Assembly (NCBI GenBank): GCA_022826565.1
Contig: JAJDUP010000012.1
Location: 372,001 to 436,000 of the forward strand
Length of the DNA stretch: 64,000 nt
Source: Gemmatimonadota bacterium
GTDB taxonomy: Bacteria > Gemmatimonadota > Gemmatimonadetes > Longimicrobiales > Gaopeijiaceae
Direction: 5' to 3'
A program made the position numbers and the translations under genes. This document shows, one piece after another, positions 1-7,676 of the stretch; the first letter of the stretch is position 1, and every line of letters begins with the position of its first letter. A model generated the notes under the pieces. The model searched no databases. It was not told the DNA's origin and worked only from the letters and a program-made list of their open reading frames with translations.

Positions 1-225
1 ATCCCGGGCGACCACCCCATCGTCCCGATCATGGTGCGCGACACGGCCGAGACGCGCCGGCTGGTGGCCGCCCTCTTCGATGCCGGCGTCCTGGCCACCG
101 GGCTCGCCTTCCCGGTCGTGCCGCGCGGCGACGAATCGATCCGGTTCCAGATCAACGCCGACCACACCGAAGCCGGAATCGATTACGTCCTTTCGGCGTT
201 GTCGGCCGCGAGCACCGCGCGGTAG
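1..225 (+). CDS. kbl: Glycine C-acetyltransferase, C-terminal fragment (cut by window edge)
   Basis: The reading frame is open from base 1 and ends at a TAG, giving the last 74 residues of a fold-type I PLP enzyme of the alpha-oxoamine synthase family. The segment PIVPIMVRD, then TGLAFPVVPRG, then IRFQINADHT matches the C-terminal domain of 2-amino-3-ketobutyrate CoA ligase (Kbl), where a FPVVPKG-like motif precedes an IR.Q.SAAHT motif. Kbl cleaves 2-amino-3-oxobutyrate with CoA to glycine and acetyl-CoA, completing threonine degradation after threonine dehydrogenase. The PLP lysine lies outside the window. A related synthase such as BioF cannot be fully excluded, but the PVVPRG motif favours Kbl. 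The next gene follows after 15 bases. Confidence 0.8.
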   Translation: MPGDHPIVPIMVRDTAETRRLVAALFDAGVLATGLAFPVVPRGDESIRFQINADHTEAGIDYVLSALSAASTAR

Positions 226-240
226 CAGGCGAGGAGGACC

Positions 241-996
241 ATGCGGCTGGCCTTCATCTCGGACATCCACGGCAACCTCCCTGCCCTGGACGCCGTGCTG
301 GCCGACATCGCCGCCCGGCGCGTCGACGCCACCTACCACCTGGGCGATCTGGTGGGGTACGGGCCCTGGCCCAACGAGGTCATCGAACGCATCCGCGCCG
401 AGGGCATCGCCGGGATCGCCGGCAACTACGACACCACCGTCGCGCTCGGCCACGACACCTGCGGCTGCCAGCACGACGACCCCCGCCACAAGGCCTTGTC
501 AGCTGCGAGCTACAGGTGGACCGCCGCGCAGGTGACGCCCTCCAACCGCCGCTTCCTGGCGAGCCTGCCCTTCCGCCTCGACCTCCGCCCCCTGGGAGGC
601 CACGCGGCCGGCCCGGCGGTGATCCTGATCCACGGCGCCGCCACGCTGAACACCGTCTACTGGCGCGAGGACCGAACCGATCGCTTCTGCCGGAAGATGA
701 TCGCGCGCCTCGGGGCCCGTGACGGCGACGCCGTCCTCTTCGGGCACACGCACAAGCCCTGGACCCGCACCGTGGACGGGCGCGTGCTGATCAATACCGG
801 CTCGGCCGGCCGGCCGAAGGACGGCGACCCGAGAGGATCCTACGCGCTGATCGAGGTGGGGCGCGAAGGTCTGGACATCGGCTTTCCCAGAGTCACCTAC
901 GACGCGGCCCGAGCCGCGGAGGCCATCGTCGCCGCGGGACTGCCGGCCGAACTGGGTGTGTTCCTGAAAACCGGCGGTTCGCTACAGGGACACTAG
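241..996 (+). CDS. Calcineurin-like metallophosphoesterase
   Basis: 251 residues. The binuclear metal motifs of the family are visible in order: D8-I-H10, GDLVGYGP from about residue 35, GNYD at about 61-64 (where most relatives have GNHD), and GHTHKPW near residue 165, followed by LINTGSAGRP. This is the YfcE/phosphodiesterase-like branch, acting on a phosphate ester in the cytoplasm; the substrate cannot be told from sequence. A strong ribosome binding site (GAGGAGG) sits just before the ATG, and the gene follows kbl by 15 bases, so the two are probably co-transcribed. Its last four bases overlap the end of the convergent gene on the minus strand. Confidence 0.85.
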   Translation: MRLAFISDIHGNLPALDAVLADIAARRVDATYHLGDLVGYGPWPNEVIERIRAEGIAGIAGNYDTTVALGHDTCGCQHDDPRHKALSAASYRWTAAQVTPSNRRFLASLPFRLDLRPLGGHAAGPAVILIHGAATLNTVYWREDRTDRFCRKMIARLGARDGDAVLFGHTHKPWTRTVDGRVLINTGSAGRPKDGDPRGSYALIEVGREGLDIGFPRVTYDAARAAEAIVAAGLPAELGVFLKTGGSLQGH

Positions 997-2126
997 AACC
1001 TCGGATTCACCGTCAGACTGAACGACACCGAGAAGCGCTCGTAATAGTCGCCGCTGAAATTCGTCTCGGCCCTGATCCATCCGCCGCCTATGCCCGCGCG
1101 CACGCCGTCACCCAGAAAACGGGTGATCTCTGCGTTCACGCTGGCCGCGTTGTCGGCTTCCTCGCCCGGAACCAGGGCTTCCTGCGGATGGATGTATCGC
1201 TTGACGGCCCAAAGCGCCGCGATGTCCAACTGGGTGTCGTCGCCCAGTTCGACGGCCGCCGTGGTACGGATCCTGCCGGCGTTGTACTCCACACGTCGGG
1301 AGCTGGAGCGGTTTCGAGTAGCGTTGCCTGAAAGCGTCAGCACGAATCCGTGCGCCTCCCGGCGATCCAGGGTGAATTCGCTCCCGGCCTGGAGTCCGTC
1401 GTCCGCCCGTGGCAGGCCCAACCCTCCCTGCTTCGGGTAACTGTGGTACTGATAGGCAGCGAAGAAGGTGACCGTTGTCCGGTCGAGCGTCTCCGAGAAG
1501 CCGCGGAACAGCAGTGTGACTCCAGCTGACGGGGTGATTGTCCGTCGATCCAGGAGGTCGAGTGCCGGGAGCACCCTCGGGGCGGCGTAGTCCTTCAGTT
1601 CCCCCACAACCCGGCCATAGACGGCGAGGCCCGGCGAAATTGCTCGCGAGTAGTTTGCGTCCACAGCCGCCGAGTTGTATCCCGGAGGAAGGTAGAGCGG
1701 CATTGGCGGTCGATCCGCAATGTATCTCGATTCGACGGTGGGGACGACGCGAAGCGTTCCCCCTCGATAGCGCCGGGTATAGGTGCTCCGCAGGCTCCCC
1801 GAGAGTTCTCGCGGGGCATAGTTCCGCAACTGAAAACCGTTGGTCACGAACTGTCTCATCCCGGCGTCGAAGTCGAGACGCAGGGACTGTCTGTCCTGGG
1901 CCAGGAGCGTAAGTGTGCCCCTGGCTCCCATGTAGCCGGCTCCCGCCAGCGCGCGTTCGGTGGAATCGATCTGCGGCACGGTGACGGCCGAGAAATCGCC
2001 GTGGTACAACTGGCTGGCCACGCCCATGTTGAAGGAGACATCGTCAAAACGGACCTGGGCCGCAGCCGTTCCACCACAGAGCACTGGCGCAGTAACGCCG
2101 ATCACCGTCAGGCACAGCCGTTTCAT
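993..2126 (-). CDS. Exported protein, probable outer-membrane beta-barrel
   Basis: 377 residues. It opens with a typical signal peptide (MKRLC, a hydrophobic core, then cleavage after AAAQ). The mature part has alternating polar/hydrophobic stretches, many Tyr, Arg and Gly residues, and ends in ...VNPRF; a terminal Phe is the usual mark of proteins inserted by BamA. There are no recognisable enzyme motifs. The ATG is preceded by a strong AGGAGGGG and overlaps the stop of the upstream coiled-coil gene (ATGA), so translation is probably coupled. It is the last gene of a five-gene minus-strand cluster with a sigma-54 two-component system, which suggests an envelope-related output. The exact family is unknown to me. 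Confidence 0.6.
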   Translation of the reverse strand: MKRLCLTVIGVTAPVLCGGTAAAQVRFDDVSFNMGVASQLYHGDFSAVTVPQIDSTERALAGAGYMGARGTLTLLAQDRQSLRLDFDAGMRQFVTNGFQLRNYAPRELSGSLRSTYTRRYRGGTLRVVPTVESRYIADRPPMPLYLPPGYNSAAVDANYSRAISPGLAVYGRVVGELKDYAAPRVLPALDLLDRRTITPSAGVTLLFRGFSETLDRTTVTFFAAYQYHSYPKQGGLGLPRADDGLQAGSEFTLDRREAHGFVLTLSGNATRNRSSSRRVEYNAGRIRTTAAVELGDDTQLDIAALWAVKRYIHPQEALVPGEEADNAASVNAEITRFLGDGVRAGIGGGWIRAETNFSGDYYERFSVSFSLTVNPRF

Positions 2127-3016
2127 CGGCCCCTCCTTTCTGCCTCGTCCCGAAACTCCCGGGCTTGCTCCAGCAGCTGATCACGGCGGGCCTCGACCTC
2201 GTCCCTGAACGTCTCCAGCCGCTCGAGCCGCTGGGCGGGTGTCTGCGCCAGGCCTGTTCCCGTGGAATCGGGCACGACCTCCGGAGGGTCGACTTCCGGG
2301 TCGCCGACTGGCGGGACGATGTCGTCGAAGCGGTCGTAACGGGCCTGCAGGTCCGCGCTGCTCCGCTCACGTTCCTGCCGCCTCCTGAGGGCATCGATCT
2401 CCTCTTCCACATCCACCAGCGAGTTGTTGACCCGCCTGGCCTCCTCCTCCAACAGCCGCGCCTTGTTCCTCAATTGAACCGGTGTATCGGTGTCGAGGGC
2501 GCGTACGTCCGGCATGGGCCTCAGCTCCAGCGACAGGCGCGGCCCCAGCTGTGACTCGACCTCTTCGAGCCGTTGGCTCCATCGATTGAATTCCGCAAGC
2601 AGATCATTGAAGGCGTCGCCGAGGGGCGTACCCTGCATCTGCAGGTTCAACAGATCCAGGTAGCCATCCAATGCGCTGATCAAGGCGTCACCGGAATCGT
2701 ACCACTGCCTCCGCGCGGCCCTGACTTCGCTGGTCGCAACCGTTCTTTGCTCGGAAAGCTGCTGGATTTCGGGGAGAAGGAGCCTGGTGCGGCGTGGGTT
2801 GGTTCGCCGAATCTGCTCCAGTTCGTCGTTCAACCTGACCCACTCGGCATCCACGATCCGAAACGCCCCCTCCTTGCCCTGGTAGTTGTGATACGCGGCG
2901 TCATAGACCTGGTTCCAATTCTCGACGACCTCCAGAGCGTTCTCCTGGGCTCCCAGACGGAGCGGCGCGACGGTCGCAGCCAGAGCGGTCGCAGCCAGCA
3001 GGAGCGGGGATCTCAT
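2123..3016 (-). CDS. Exported coiled-coil protein of unknown function
   Basis: 297 residues. A signal peptide (MRSPLLLAATALAAT..., cleaved after GAQ) leads into a protein dominated by long charged helices rich in Glu, Arg, Leu and Gln, with likely coiled coils around residues 50-150 and 180-230. A Pro/Asp/Val-rich break (VPPVGDPEVDPPEVVPD) follows at roughly 235-250, then a last helix. I recognise no catalytic motif. It is probably periplasmic and structural, or a partner of the beta-barrel protein encoded next with a 4-base overlap. Upstream, the response regulator gene ends four bases before this start, so it belongs to the same transcript. Confidence 0.6.
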   Translation of the reverse strand: MRSPLLLAATALAATVAPLRLGAQENALEVVENWNQVYDAAYHNYQGKEGAFRIVDAEWVRLNDELEQIRRTNPRRTRLLLPEIQQLSEQRTVATSEVRAARRQWYDSGDALISALDGYLDLLNLQMQGTPLGDAFNDLLAEFNRWSQRLEEVESQLGPRLSLELRPMPDVRALDTDTPVQLRNKARLLEEEARRVNNSLVDVEEEIDALRRRQERERSSADLQARYDRFDDIVPPVGDPEVDPPEVVPDSTGTGLAQTPAQRLERLETFRDEVEARRDQLLEQAREFRDEAERRGR

Positions 3017-3020
3017 CGTC

Positions 3021-4433
3021 CTATATCCCGTACTTGTCGATCTTGTACTGCAGGGTGCCCTTCTTGATCCCGAGCAGCCGCGCAGCCTCCGCCTTGACGC
3101 CTCCCGTGCGGGCCAGCGCCTGCCGGACCAGGCGTTCCTCGATGCCGTCCATGGTGCGGCGGAGATCCGTCCCGTCGCCCAGGGTATTGCCGGACAGCTT
3201 CACCCCGCCGGCCCCTCCGAGATTGGTCAGGAGCGGCAGGTCGCTCTCCAGGAGCACATCGCCCTCGGCCAGGACCAGCGCGCGCTCGATCACGTTCTCG
3301 AGTTCCCGTACGTTGCCGGGCCAGTCGTACTCCTCCAGGCGCTTCAGGGCTTCGGGGTCGATGGATTTCACACCCGAACGGGTACGCGCCTGCAGTTTCT
3401 CCACGAAGTGCTTCGCCAGCATCCGGATATCGCTCCTGCGCGCCCTCAGCGGCGGCACTTCCACCGGCACTACGTGCAGCCTGTAGTACAGGTCTTCGCG
3501 GAAGCTGTCCCCGGTCAGCAGCTCCTCGGCCGGCGTGTTGGTCGCGGCTACGATGCGCACGTCCACCGCAATCGTCTCTTCGCCGCCCAGGCGCTCGAGC
3601 TCCCTCTCCTGGAGTACACGCAGCAGACGCACCTGGGTCGCGGACGAGATGGTCGAGATCTCATCCAGGAAGAGCGTACCGCCATCGGCAAGCTCGAACC
3701 GGCCCCGGCGCTTCCTTTCGGCCCCGGTGAAGGCGCCGCGCTCGTGCCCGAAGAGCTCTGAATCGAGCAGTGATTCCGGCAGGGCGCCGCAGTTGACCCG
3801 CACGAACGGGCCCTTGTGGCGGGCCGAGCGGGCATGGATCGCCCGCGCGACGAGTTCCTTGCCGGTGCCGGATTCACCGTACACCATGACCGTCGAGTCG
3901 GAGCGCCCCACCCGGCTCACAAACCGCTTCACCTTCCGGATTTCACCGGACTCTCCCACCATCTCCCCATACGGAACTTCCGGCCCGTCGTCGCCCTCGC
4001 TGCGCAGGTAGGTGTTCTCGACCCGCAGGGCCAGGTTCTCCTGCTGCAGACGCAGCCGCTCATCCCGTTCCCGGAGAACCCGGTCGACCTTGATCGCGAA
4101 CTCTTCGTAGGAAAACGGCTTGAGGACGAAGTCGCAGGCGCCCAGCTTCATCGCTTCGACGGCTTTCTCCACCGTGCCGTAGCCCGTGATGACCAGGACG
4201 TCGGTATCGGGCGCCGTTCCCTGGACTTCCTCAAGCACCTTCATCCCGTCGACCCTGGCCATCTTGAGGTCGGTGATGACCAGATCGGCGCCCTCGTCGT
4301 GCAGCAGGCGCAGGCCTTCCTGCCCGCCGCTGGCCGAGAGGGTCCTGTGACCCCGGCGGCGCATCAGCAACTCGAGGCCTTCGCGCATCGAGTCGTGATC
4401 GTCGATGATGAGTACGCGCTTTGAAGCACCCAT
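3021..4433 (-). CDS. NtrC-family sigma-54-dependent response regulator
   Basis: 470 residues in the classic three-part layout. The receiver domain (about 1-120) has acidic residues D11-D12 and phosphoacceptor D55 in ITDLKM. The central AAA+ domain has Walker A GESGTGKE, the sigma-54-contacting GAFTGA loop, GGTLFLDEI and NVRELENVIERALVL. The C-terminal Fis-type helix-turn-helix reads GGVKAEAARLLGIKKGTLQYKI. It activates sigma-54 promoters after phosphorylation. The gene starts three bases after the sensor kinase gene, with a very strong GGGGAGG site lying inside the kinase C-terminus, so the two form a cognate pair. Its target is not shown directly; the adjoining envelope genes are the obvious candidates. 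Confidence 0.95.
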   Translation of the reverse strand: MGASKRVLIIDDHDSMREGLELLMRRRGHRTLSASGGQEGLRLLHDEGADLVITDLKMARVDGMKVLEEVQGTAPDTDVLVITGYGTVEKAVEAMKLGACDFVLKPFSYEEFAIKVDRVLRERDERLRLQQENLALRVENTYLRSEGDDGPEVPYGEMVGESGEIRKVKRFVSRVGRSDSTVMVYGESGTGKELVARAIHARSARHKGPFVRVNCGALPESLLDSELFGHERGAFTGAERKRRGRFELADGGTLFLDEISTISSATQVRLLRVLQERELERLGGEETIAVDVRIVAATNTPAEELLTGDSFREDLYYRLHVVPVEVPPLRARRSDIRMLAKHFVEKLQARTRSGVKSIDPEALKRLEEYDWPGNVRELENVIERALVLAEGDVLLESDLPLLTNLGGAGGVKLSGNTLGDGTDLRRTMDGIEERLVRQALARTGGVKAEAARLLGIKKGTLQYKIDKYGI

Positions 4434-4436
4434 CGA

Positions 4437-5918
4437 TTACCTCCCTCCCCCCTCGACCTGCCGCTCAACCCCATCCGCCGGCAGGTCCTCGAGGCCCCCG
4501 AAGTATACGTTGAACTCTGCGCCAACCCCAGCGGTTTCAGCTGCCGCCGCTTCCCGTTCCGCAAGCTCGACGCGGCCGTGGTTCGCTTCGACCAGCTTGC
4601 GCACGATCGCCAGGCCCAGCCCCGCGCCCTGTTCCTTGTCGCCGACGAAGGGTTCGAAGACCCGGTCCCGCATTTCGGCGGGGACGCCCGGCCCGTTGTC
4701 ACGGATGACGATGCGCACCTCGCCGCGGACCAGGGCCACCGTCACCCACACCTCCGTTCCCGCCTGCGCGGCGTTGCGCAGGAGGTTCAGAATCAGCCGC
4801 TTCACCTGGAGCGGATCCGCCAGGGCGAGCACGGGCACGGCGGGAAGCTCCATGTGAAGCGCTCCCCCCTTCTCTTCCAGCTCGACCTCGGCAAGGGCCG
4901 CCGCTTCACGCACGGGCGCCCGCACGTCGTGCAGCACCGGTTCACTGTCCCCGGGGCGAGCGAATCCCAGGAACTCGTCGATAATCCCGTTCAGGCCGAC
5001 GACTTCCTTCCTCACCCTTTCCAGGATGCGGCGGCGCTCCACGGGATCGTCGGTATCCATCGCCGCCGCGGAAAACAGTTCCAGCCCCCCGAGCGGGTTG
5101 CGAATCTCATGCGCCACCTGCGACAGCATGAGGCGCATCTGCTCGTCCCTCCTCTGAATCCCCGACCTCATCCGCTCCATGGCCCGCGCCAGGCGCCCGA
5201 GTTCATCCTCGCCCTCCAGCGTCACCGGGCGGTCCATCCACCCTCTCTGAATGCGGAGCGCGGCCCGGCTGAGCGACCGCAGCCGCGCCACGATGCCGCC
5301 GGCGAGGCTCCACCCGATGATCGCTGCCAGTACGGCAGCGCTGGCCGACACGATCACAACCGTCAGGCGGAGGTTGTCGAGCGGTTCGAGGTGGTCCGCG
5401 GGGATCAGCACTCCCAGAAATGCGCCCTGTCCGAGATCCAGGATCCCGTACTTGTAGGATCGGCCGTCCAGGCCCTCGAAGAACTCGGTGGTCGCGTGGC
5501 CTTCCTGCGAAGCCTGGGTCACCGCGGTGGTGAGGTACGGCTGCACCCAGCTCAACTCCTGACCGATGCCCATGGAGTCGGGCGGGGCGGTCGTCACGAT
5601 CGCGGTCGCCGCGCGGTCGCCGGGTGTCCAGCGGAAGATGTCGGCCCGGTCCACGTGTTCCCGGGTGAGGCGTTGCAGCGTTTCCTGATAGGTCCGCCAC
5701 AGCTCGTCGCTCTCCTCGTCGCTCCCCAGGAGGAGAAGGAACGGCAGCTCGTCCTTCAGTTTCAGGTCGGCGGCAACGCCCGCTATGTCGACGAGGCGCT
5801 GATCGAGCGATTCCTCCAGGTATCGGCTGGCGGCGCTCCACGAAAGGAGGCCTTCCAGGGCCGTCGCGAGGATGGCAAACGCCACGAAGAGGATCGTAAA
5901 CCGATTGCGCAGACTCAC
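4437..5918 (-). CDS. Membrane-bound sensor histidine kinase
   Basis: 493 residues, GTG start preceded by GAGGG. The order is: N-terminal transmembrane helix (about 8-30), a periplasmic sensor region of roughly 150 residues, a second transmembrane helix near 185-210, a HAMP linker (GEDELGRLARAMERM), then the kinase core. The phosphoacceptor His lies in the H-box QVAHEIRNPLGGLE, followed by N-box NLLRNAAQAG, G1 box RDNGPGVP and G2 box GAGLGLAIV. This is the NtrB-like HisKA/HATPase_c class that pairs with NtrC regulators, consistent with the next gene. The signal is unknown; an exported lipoprotein encoded immediately upstream may feed into it. Confidence 0.93.
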   Translation of the reverse strand: MSLRNRFTILFVAFAILATALEGLLSWSAASRYLEESLDQRLVDIAGVAADLKLKDELPFLLLLGSDEESDELWRTYQETLQRLTREHVDRADIFRWTPGDRAATAIVTTAPPDSMGIGQELSWVQPYLTTAVTQASQEGHATTEFFEGLDGRSYKYGILDLGQGAFLGVLIPADHLEPLDNLRLTVVIVSASAAVLAAIIGWSLAGGIVARLRSLSRAALRIQRGWMDRPVTLEGEDELGRLARAMERMRSGIQRRDEQMRLMLSQVAHEIRNPLGGLELFSAAAMDTDDPVERRRILERVRKEVVGLNGIIDEFLGFARPGDSEPVLHDVRAPVREAAALAEVELEEKGGALHMELPAVPVLALADPLQVKRLILNLLRNAAQAGTEVWVTVALVRGEVRIVIRDNGPGVPAEMRDRVFEPFVGDKEQGAGLGLAIVRKLVEANHGRVELAEREAAAAETAGVGAEFNVYFGGLEDLPADGVERQVEGGGR

Positions 5919-5942
5919 GGGGCGGCCCTCATCGGGTCGGGG

Positions 5943-6995
5943 TCAGGAGGTGCCGCAGGGTACCAGATCCCGCTTGACTTCGTCCGTAAACTCGACGGGA
6001 GCCGGAGCCCTGGGTGCGACGACGATGTGAAAGGGCCAGACGACTTGTCGGGTGGGCGCGCAGAAGTCCCCCGGAACGCGCTCCCAGAGTTCGATCTTGG
6101 TACCGTCGGCCACGGTAACCACCCCTCTGATCTCGGCCGAGTCCCCGACCTCCTCGCGCTGGCCGATCAGCCCCACCAGCACCATCTCCTGTTCCCAGTC
6201 GATCTCCGGCGCAGCGGCGTCGGATTGCCCCGTGTGGCCCCGCCAGAATTCCGTCAGCGCGGCCTGCGTCTCCGCCGTCCCCGCCCCGTCCGGTGCGCGG
6301 AACACGATGGGTTCGTCATCGGTCCACCGGGTTTCGGTACCCTTGTCGATCGTCGCGAAGGGGAGGCTGCCCACGTACACCGACCTGAAATCCTCGCCCA
6401 CCGTGTAGTTCCTGACCGTGATCACCGCCTGCACCACGCGCGCGGCCGCCACGTCGGGCCCGGACCCCTGCGTGGTCAGCGTAGCGAACGTGCCCGATGC
6501 GCACCGGATCCATTCCTGGGTCTGCCTCCGTCGGCTGTCGCTGATTCGCACGCCTACCCGGCTTGTCCCCGGACCGCACTCGGGATCCTTCACCAGGTCG
6601 AGTTCGGAGTAACCCACGAGATTCTGCCGGTCGTCGTCATTGAGCGACTGGATCAGGGTCGCGTAGTCGCCGGCATAGATCACCGGCAGTCCGGGATTGG
6701 GCCGGCGGTCCTGCTCCCCTACGATGCCCTGATAGCCGATCTCCTCCCGGATCTCCCAGCCGCCGTCCGACCTCCAGGTGATCTCCTGCTTCAGCCATCC
6801 GCGTTCGAGGTGCAGGGGCGTCTCGACGGTAACGCGCACCTCGCCGGACTGTCCAAAGCGTAGCAGACCGCTCCCGATCCCCGTCATGTCGCACCCGCTG
6901 AGCAGGATACAAGCACCGGTCAGACTTGCACTTAGCAGATATTGAAGGTTGCGCCGGTCCCTTCCCTGTTTTCTGTCCCCGATGTATCTTTTCAT
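5943..6995 (-). CDS. Lipoprotein with a PrcB-like C-terminal domain
   Basis: 350 residues from the chosen ATG (MKRYIGDR); 7001 and 7049 are alternative starts. A lipoprotein signal is clear: a basic n-region, a hydrophobic stretch and lipobox LLSGC with Cys near residue 35, so it is lipid-anchored in the envelope. The C-terminal third (around DWEQEMVLVGLIG, then EIRGVV, then a PFHIVVAPR motif) resembles the PrcB C-terminal domain found in exported protease-associated proteins; this is an inference from pattern, not a search. The rest is unrecognised. It is first in the cluster, with 24 bases to the kinase gene. Its start lies only 4 bases from the divergent pyrE start. Confidence 0.65.
   Translation of the reverse strand: MKRYIGDRKQGRDRRNLQYLLSASLTGACILLSGCDMTGIGSGLLRFGQSGEVRVTVETPLHLERGWLKQEITWRSDGGWEIREEIGYQGIVGEQDRRPNPGLPVIYAGDYATLIQSLNDDDRQNLVGYSELDLVKDPECGPGTSRVGVRISDSRRRQTQEWIRCASGTFATLTTQGSGPDVAAARVVQAVITVRNYTVGEDFRSVYVGSLPFATIDKGTETRWTDDEPIVFRAPDGAGTAETQAALTEFWRGHTGQSDAAAPEIDWEQEMVLVGLIGQREEVGDSAEIRGVVTVADGTKIELWERVPGDFCAPTRQVVWPFHIVVAPRAPAPVEFTDEVKRDLVPCGTS
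6983..6988 (+). promoter_or_regulatory. Possible -10 element for leaderless pyrE
   Basis: TATCTT fits the TANNNT pattern and ends 11 bases before the preferred pyrE ATG at 7000. That start has no Shine-Dalgarno-like sequence in front of it. The spacing would give a message beginning at or very near the start codon. The site lies inside the coding sequence of the divergent lipoprotein. Weak evidence; no good -35 is visible. Confidence 0.3.
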
Positions 6996-6999
6996 CGTC

Positions 7000-7542
7000 A
7001 TGTCCTCCAAATCCCGTCTGCGCAGGCTGCTGGCCGAGCGAAGCATCAAGTCAGGAGACTTTACACTCGCCAGCGGCCGGCGTTCGCGCTACTACGTCGA
7101 CGCCCGCCTCACGACCATGTGCGGCGAGGGCCAGGTGCTGGTCGGTGATGTGTGCTGGCGTGCCATCGAGGAGGCCGGTTGGGAGCCCGATTTCGTGGGG
7201 GGCATGACCCTCGGCGCCGACCCGGTCGCCTACGCGATCGCCAATCATGCCACCCGGTCCGGTCGCACCCTCGATGCGTTCACCGTGCGCAAGGAGCCGA
7301 AGGGTCACGGCACCGGGAGGCAGATCGAAGGCGGGCTTCCCGCTGGAGCGAGGGTTGTCGTTGTCGACGATACGGTCACCTCCGGCGGCAGCCTCCTCGC
7401 GTCCGTGCAGGTGGTCGTGCGCCACGGGGCGATCGTCGTGGGCGTACTGGCTCTGGTGGACCGGGAAGAGGGTGGCAGGGAACTGCTGCGCGGCGCCGGT
7501 TTCGACCTGCGCGCGGTCTTTGCCGCAAAGGACCTCGTCTGA
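7000..7542 (+). CDS. pyrE: Orotate phosphoribosyltransferase
   Basis: 180 residues from MSSKSRL. It catalyses orotate plus PRPP to OMP, the fifth step of pyrimidine synthesis, in the cytosol. Visible motifs are SGRRSRYYVDAR near the N-terminus, GGMTLGADPVA, the flexible catalytic loop VRKEPKGHGTG, and the PRPP-binding signature VVVVDDTVTSGGS. Length matches the short PyrE class. In-frame ATGs at 6982 and 6949 exist, but family alignments begin close to SKSRLRRLL. The divergent lipoprotein start lies 4 bases away, so the two promoters must overlap coding sequence. The following intergenic space holds the end of a repeat element. Confidence 0.93.
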   Translation: MSSKSRLRRLLAERSIKSGDFTLASGRRSRYYVDARLTTMCGEGQVLVGDVCWRAIEEAGWEPDFVGGMTLGADPVAYAIANHATRSGRTLDAFTVRKEPKGHGTGRQIEGGLPAGARVVVVDDTVTSGGSLLASVQVVVRHGAIVVGVLALVDREEGGRELLRGAGFDLRAVFAAKDLV

Positions 7543-7593
7543 CCGGACCCATCTCAAACGACATCGCCCAGGTGAGTGCGCACTGTGACGGCG

Positions 7594-7645
7594 GGCGCGG
7601 AACGATCGCCGTCCGAATGCAGCGCGGACCCGTCCCACGGACTGC
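7594..7645. repeat. Fragment (one end) of an interspersed palindromic-ended repeat
   Basis: This short segment between the convergent genes pyrE and dnaN shares CGCCGTCCGAATGCAGCG and the terminal CGGACTGC with the right end of the full element at 35369-35617. The match breaks off upstream, so only about 50 bases of one end are present. Confidence 0.6.
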
Positions 7646-7676
7646 CAACCCGCACCGCACTCCCGGGCGCGGCAGC

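Noticed and set aside
4578-6863. A 761-residue open frame on the plus strand across the kinase and lipoprotein genes
   Set aside because: It is antisense to well-supported genes with clear family motifs, and its translation is Arg/Pro/His-rich with no recognisable domains, as expected of GC-rich shadow frames.
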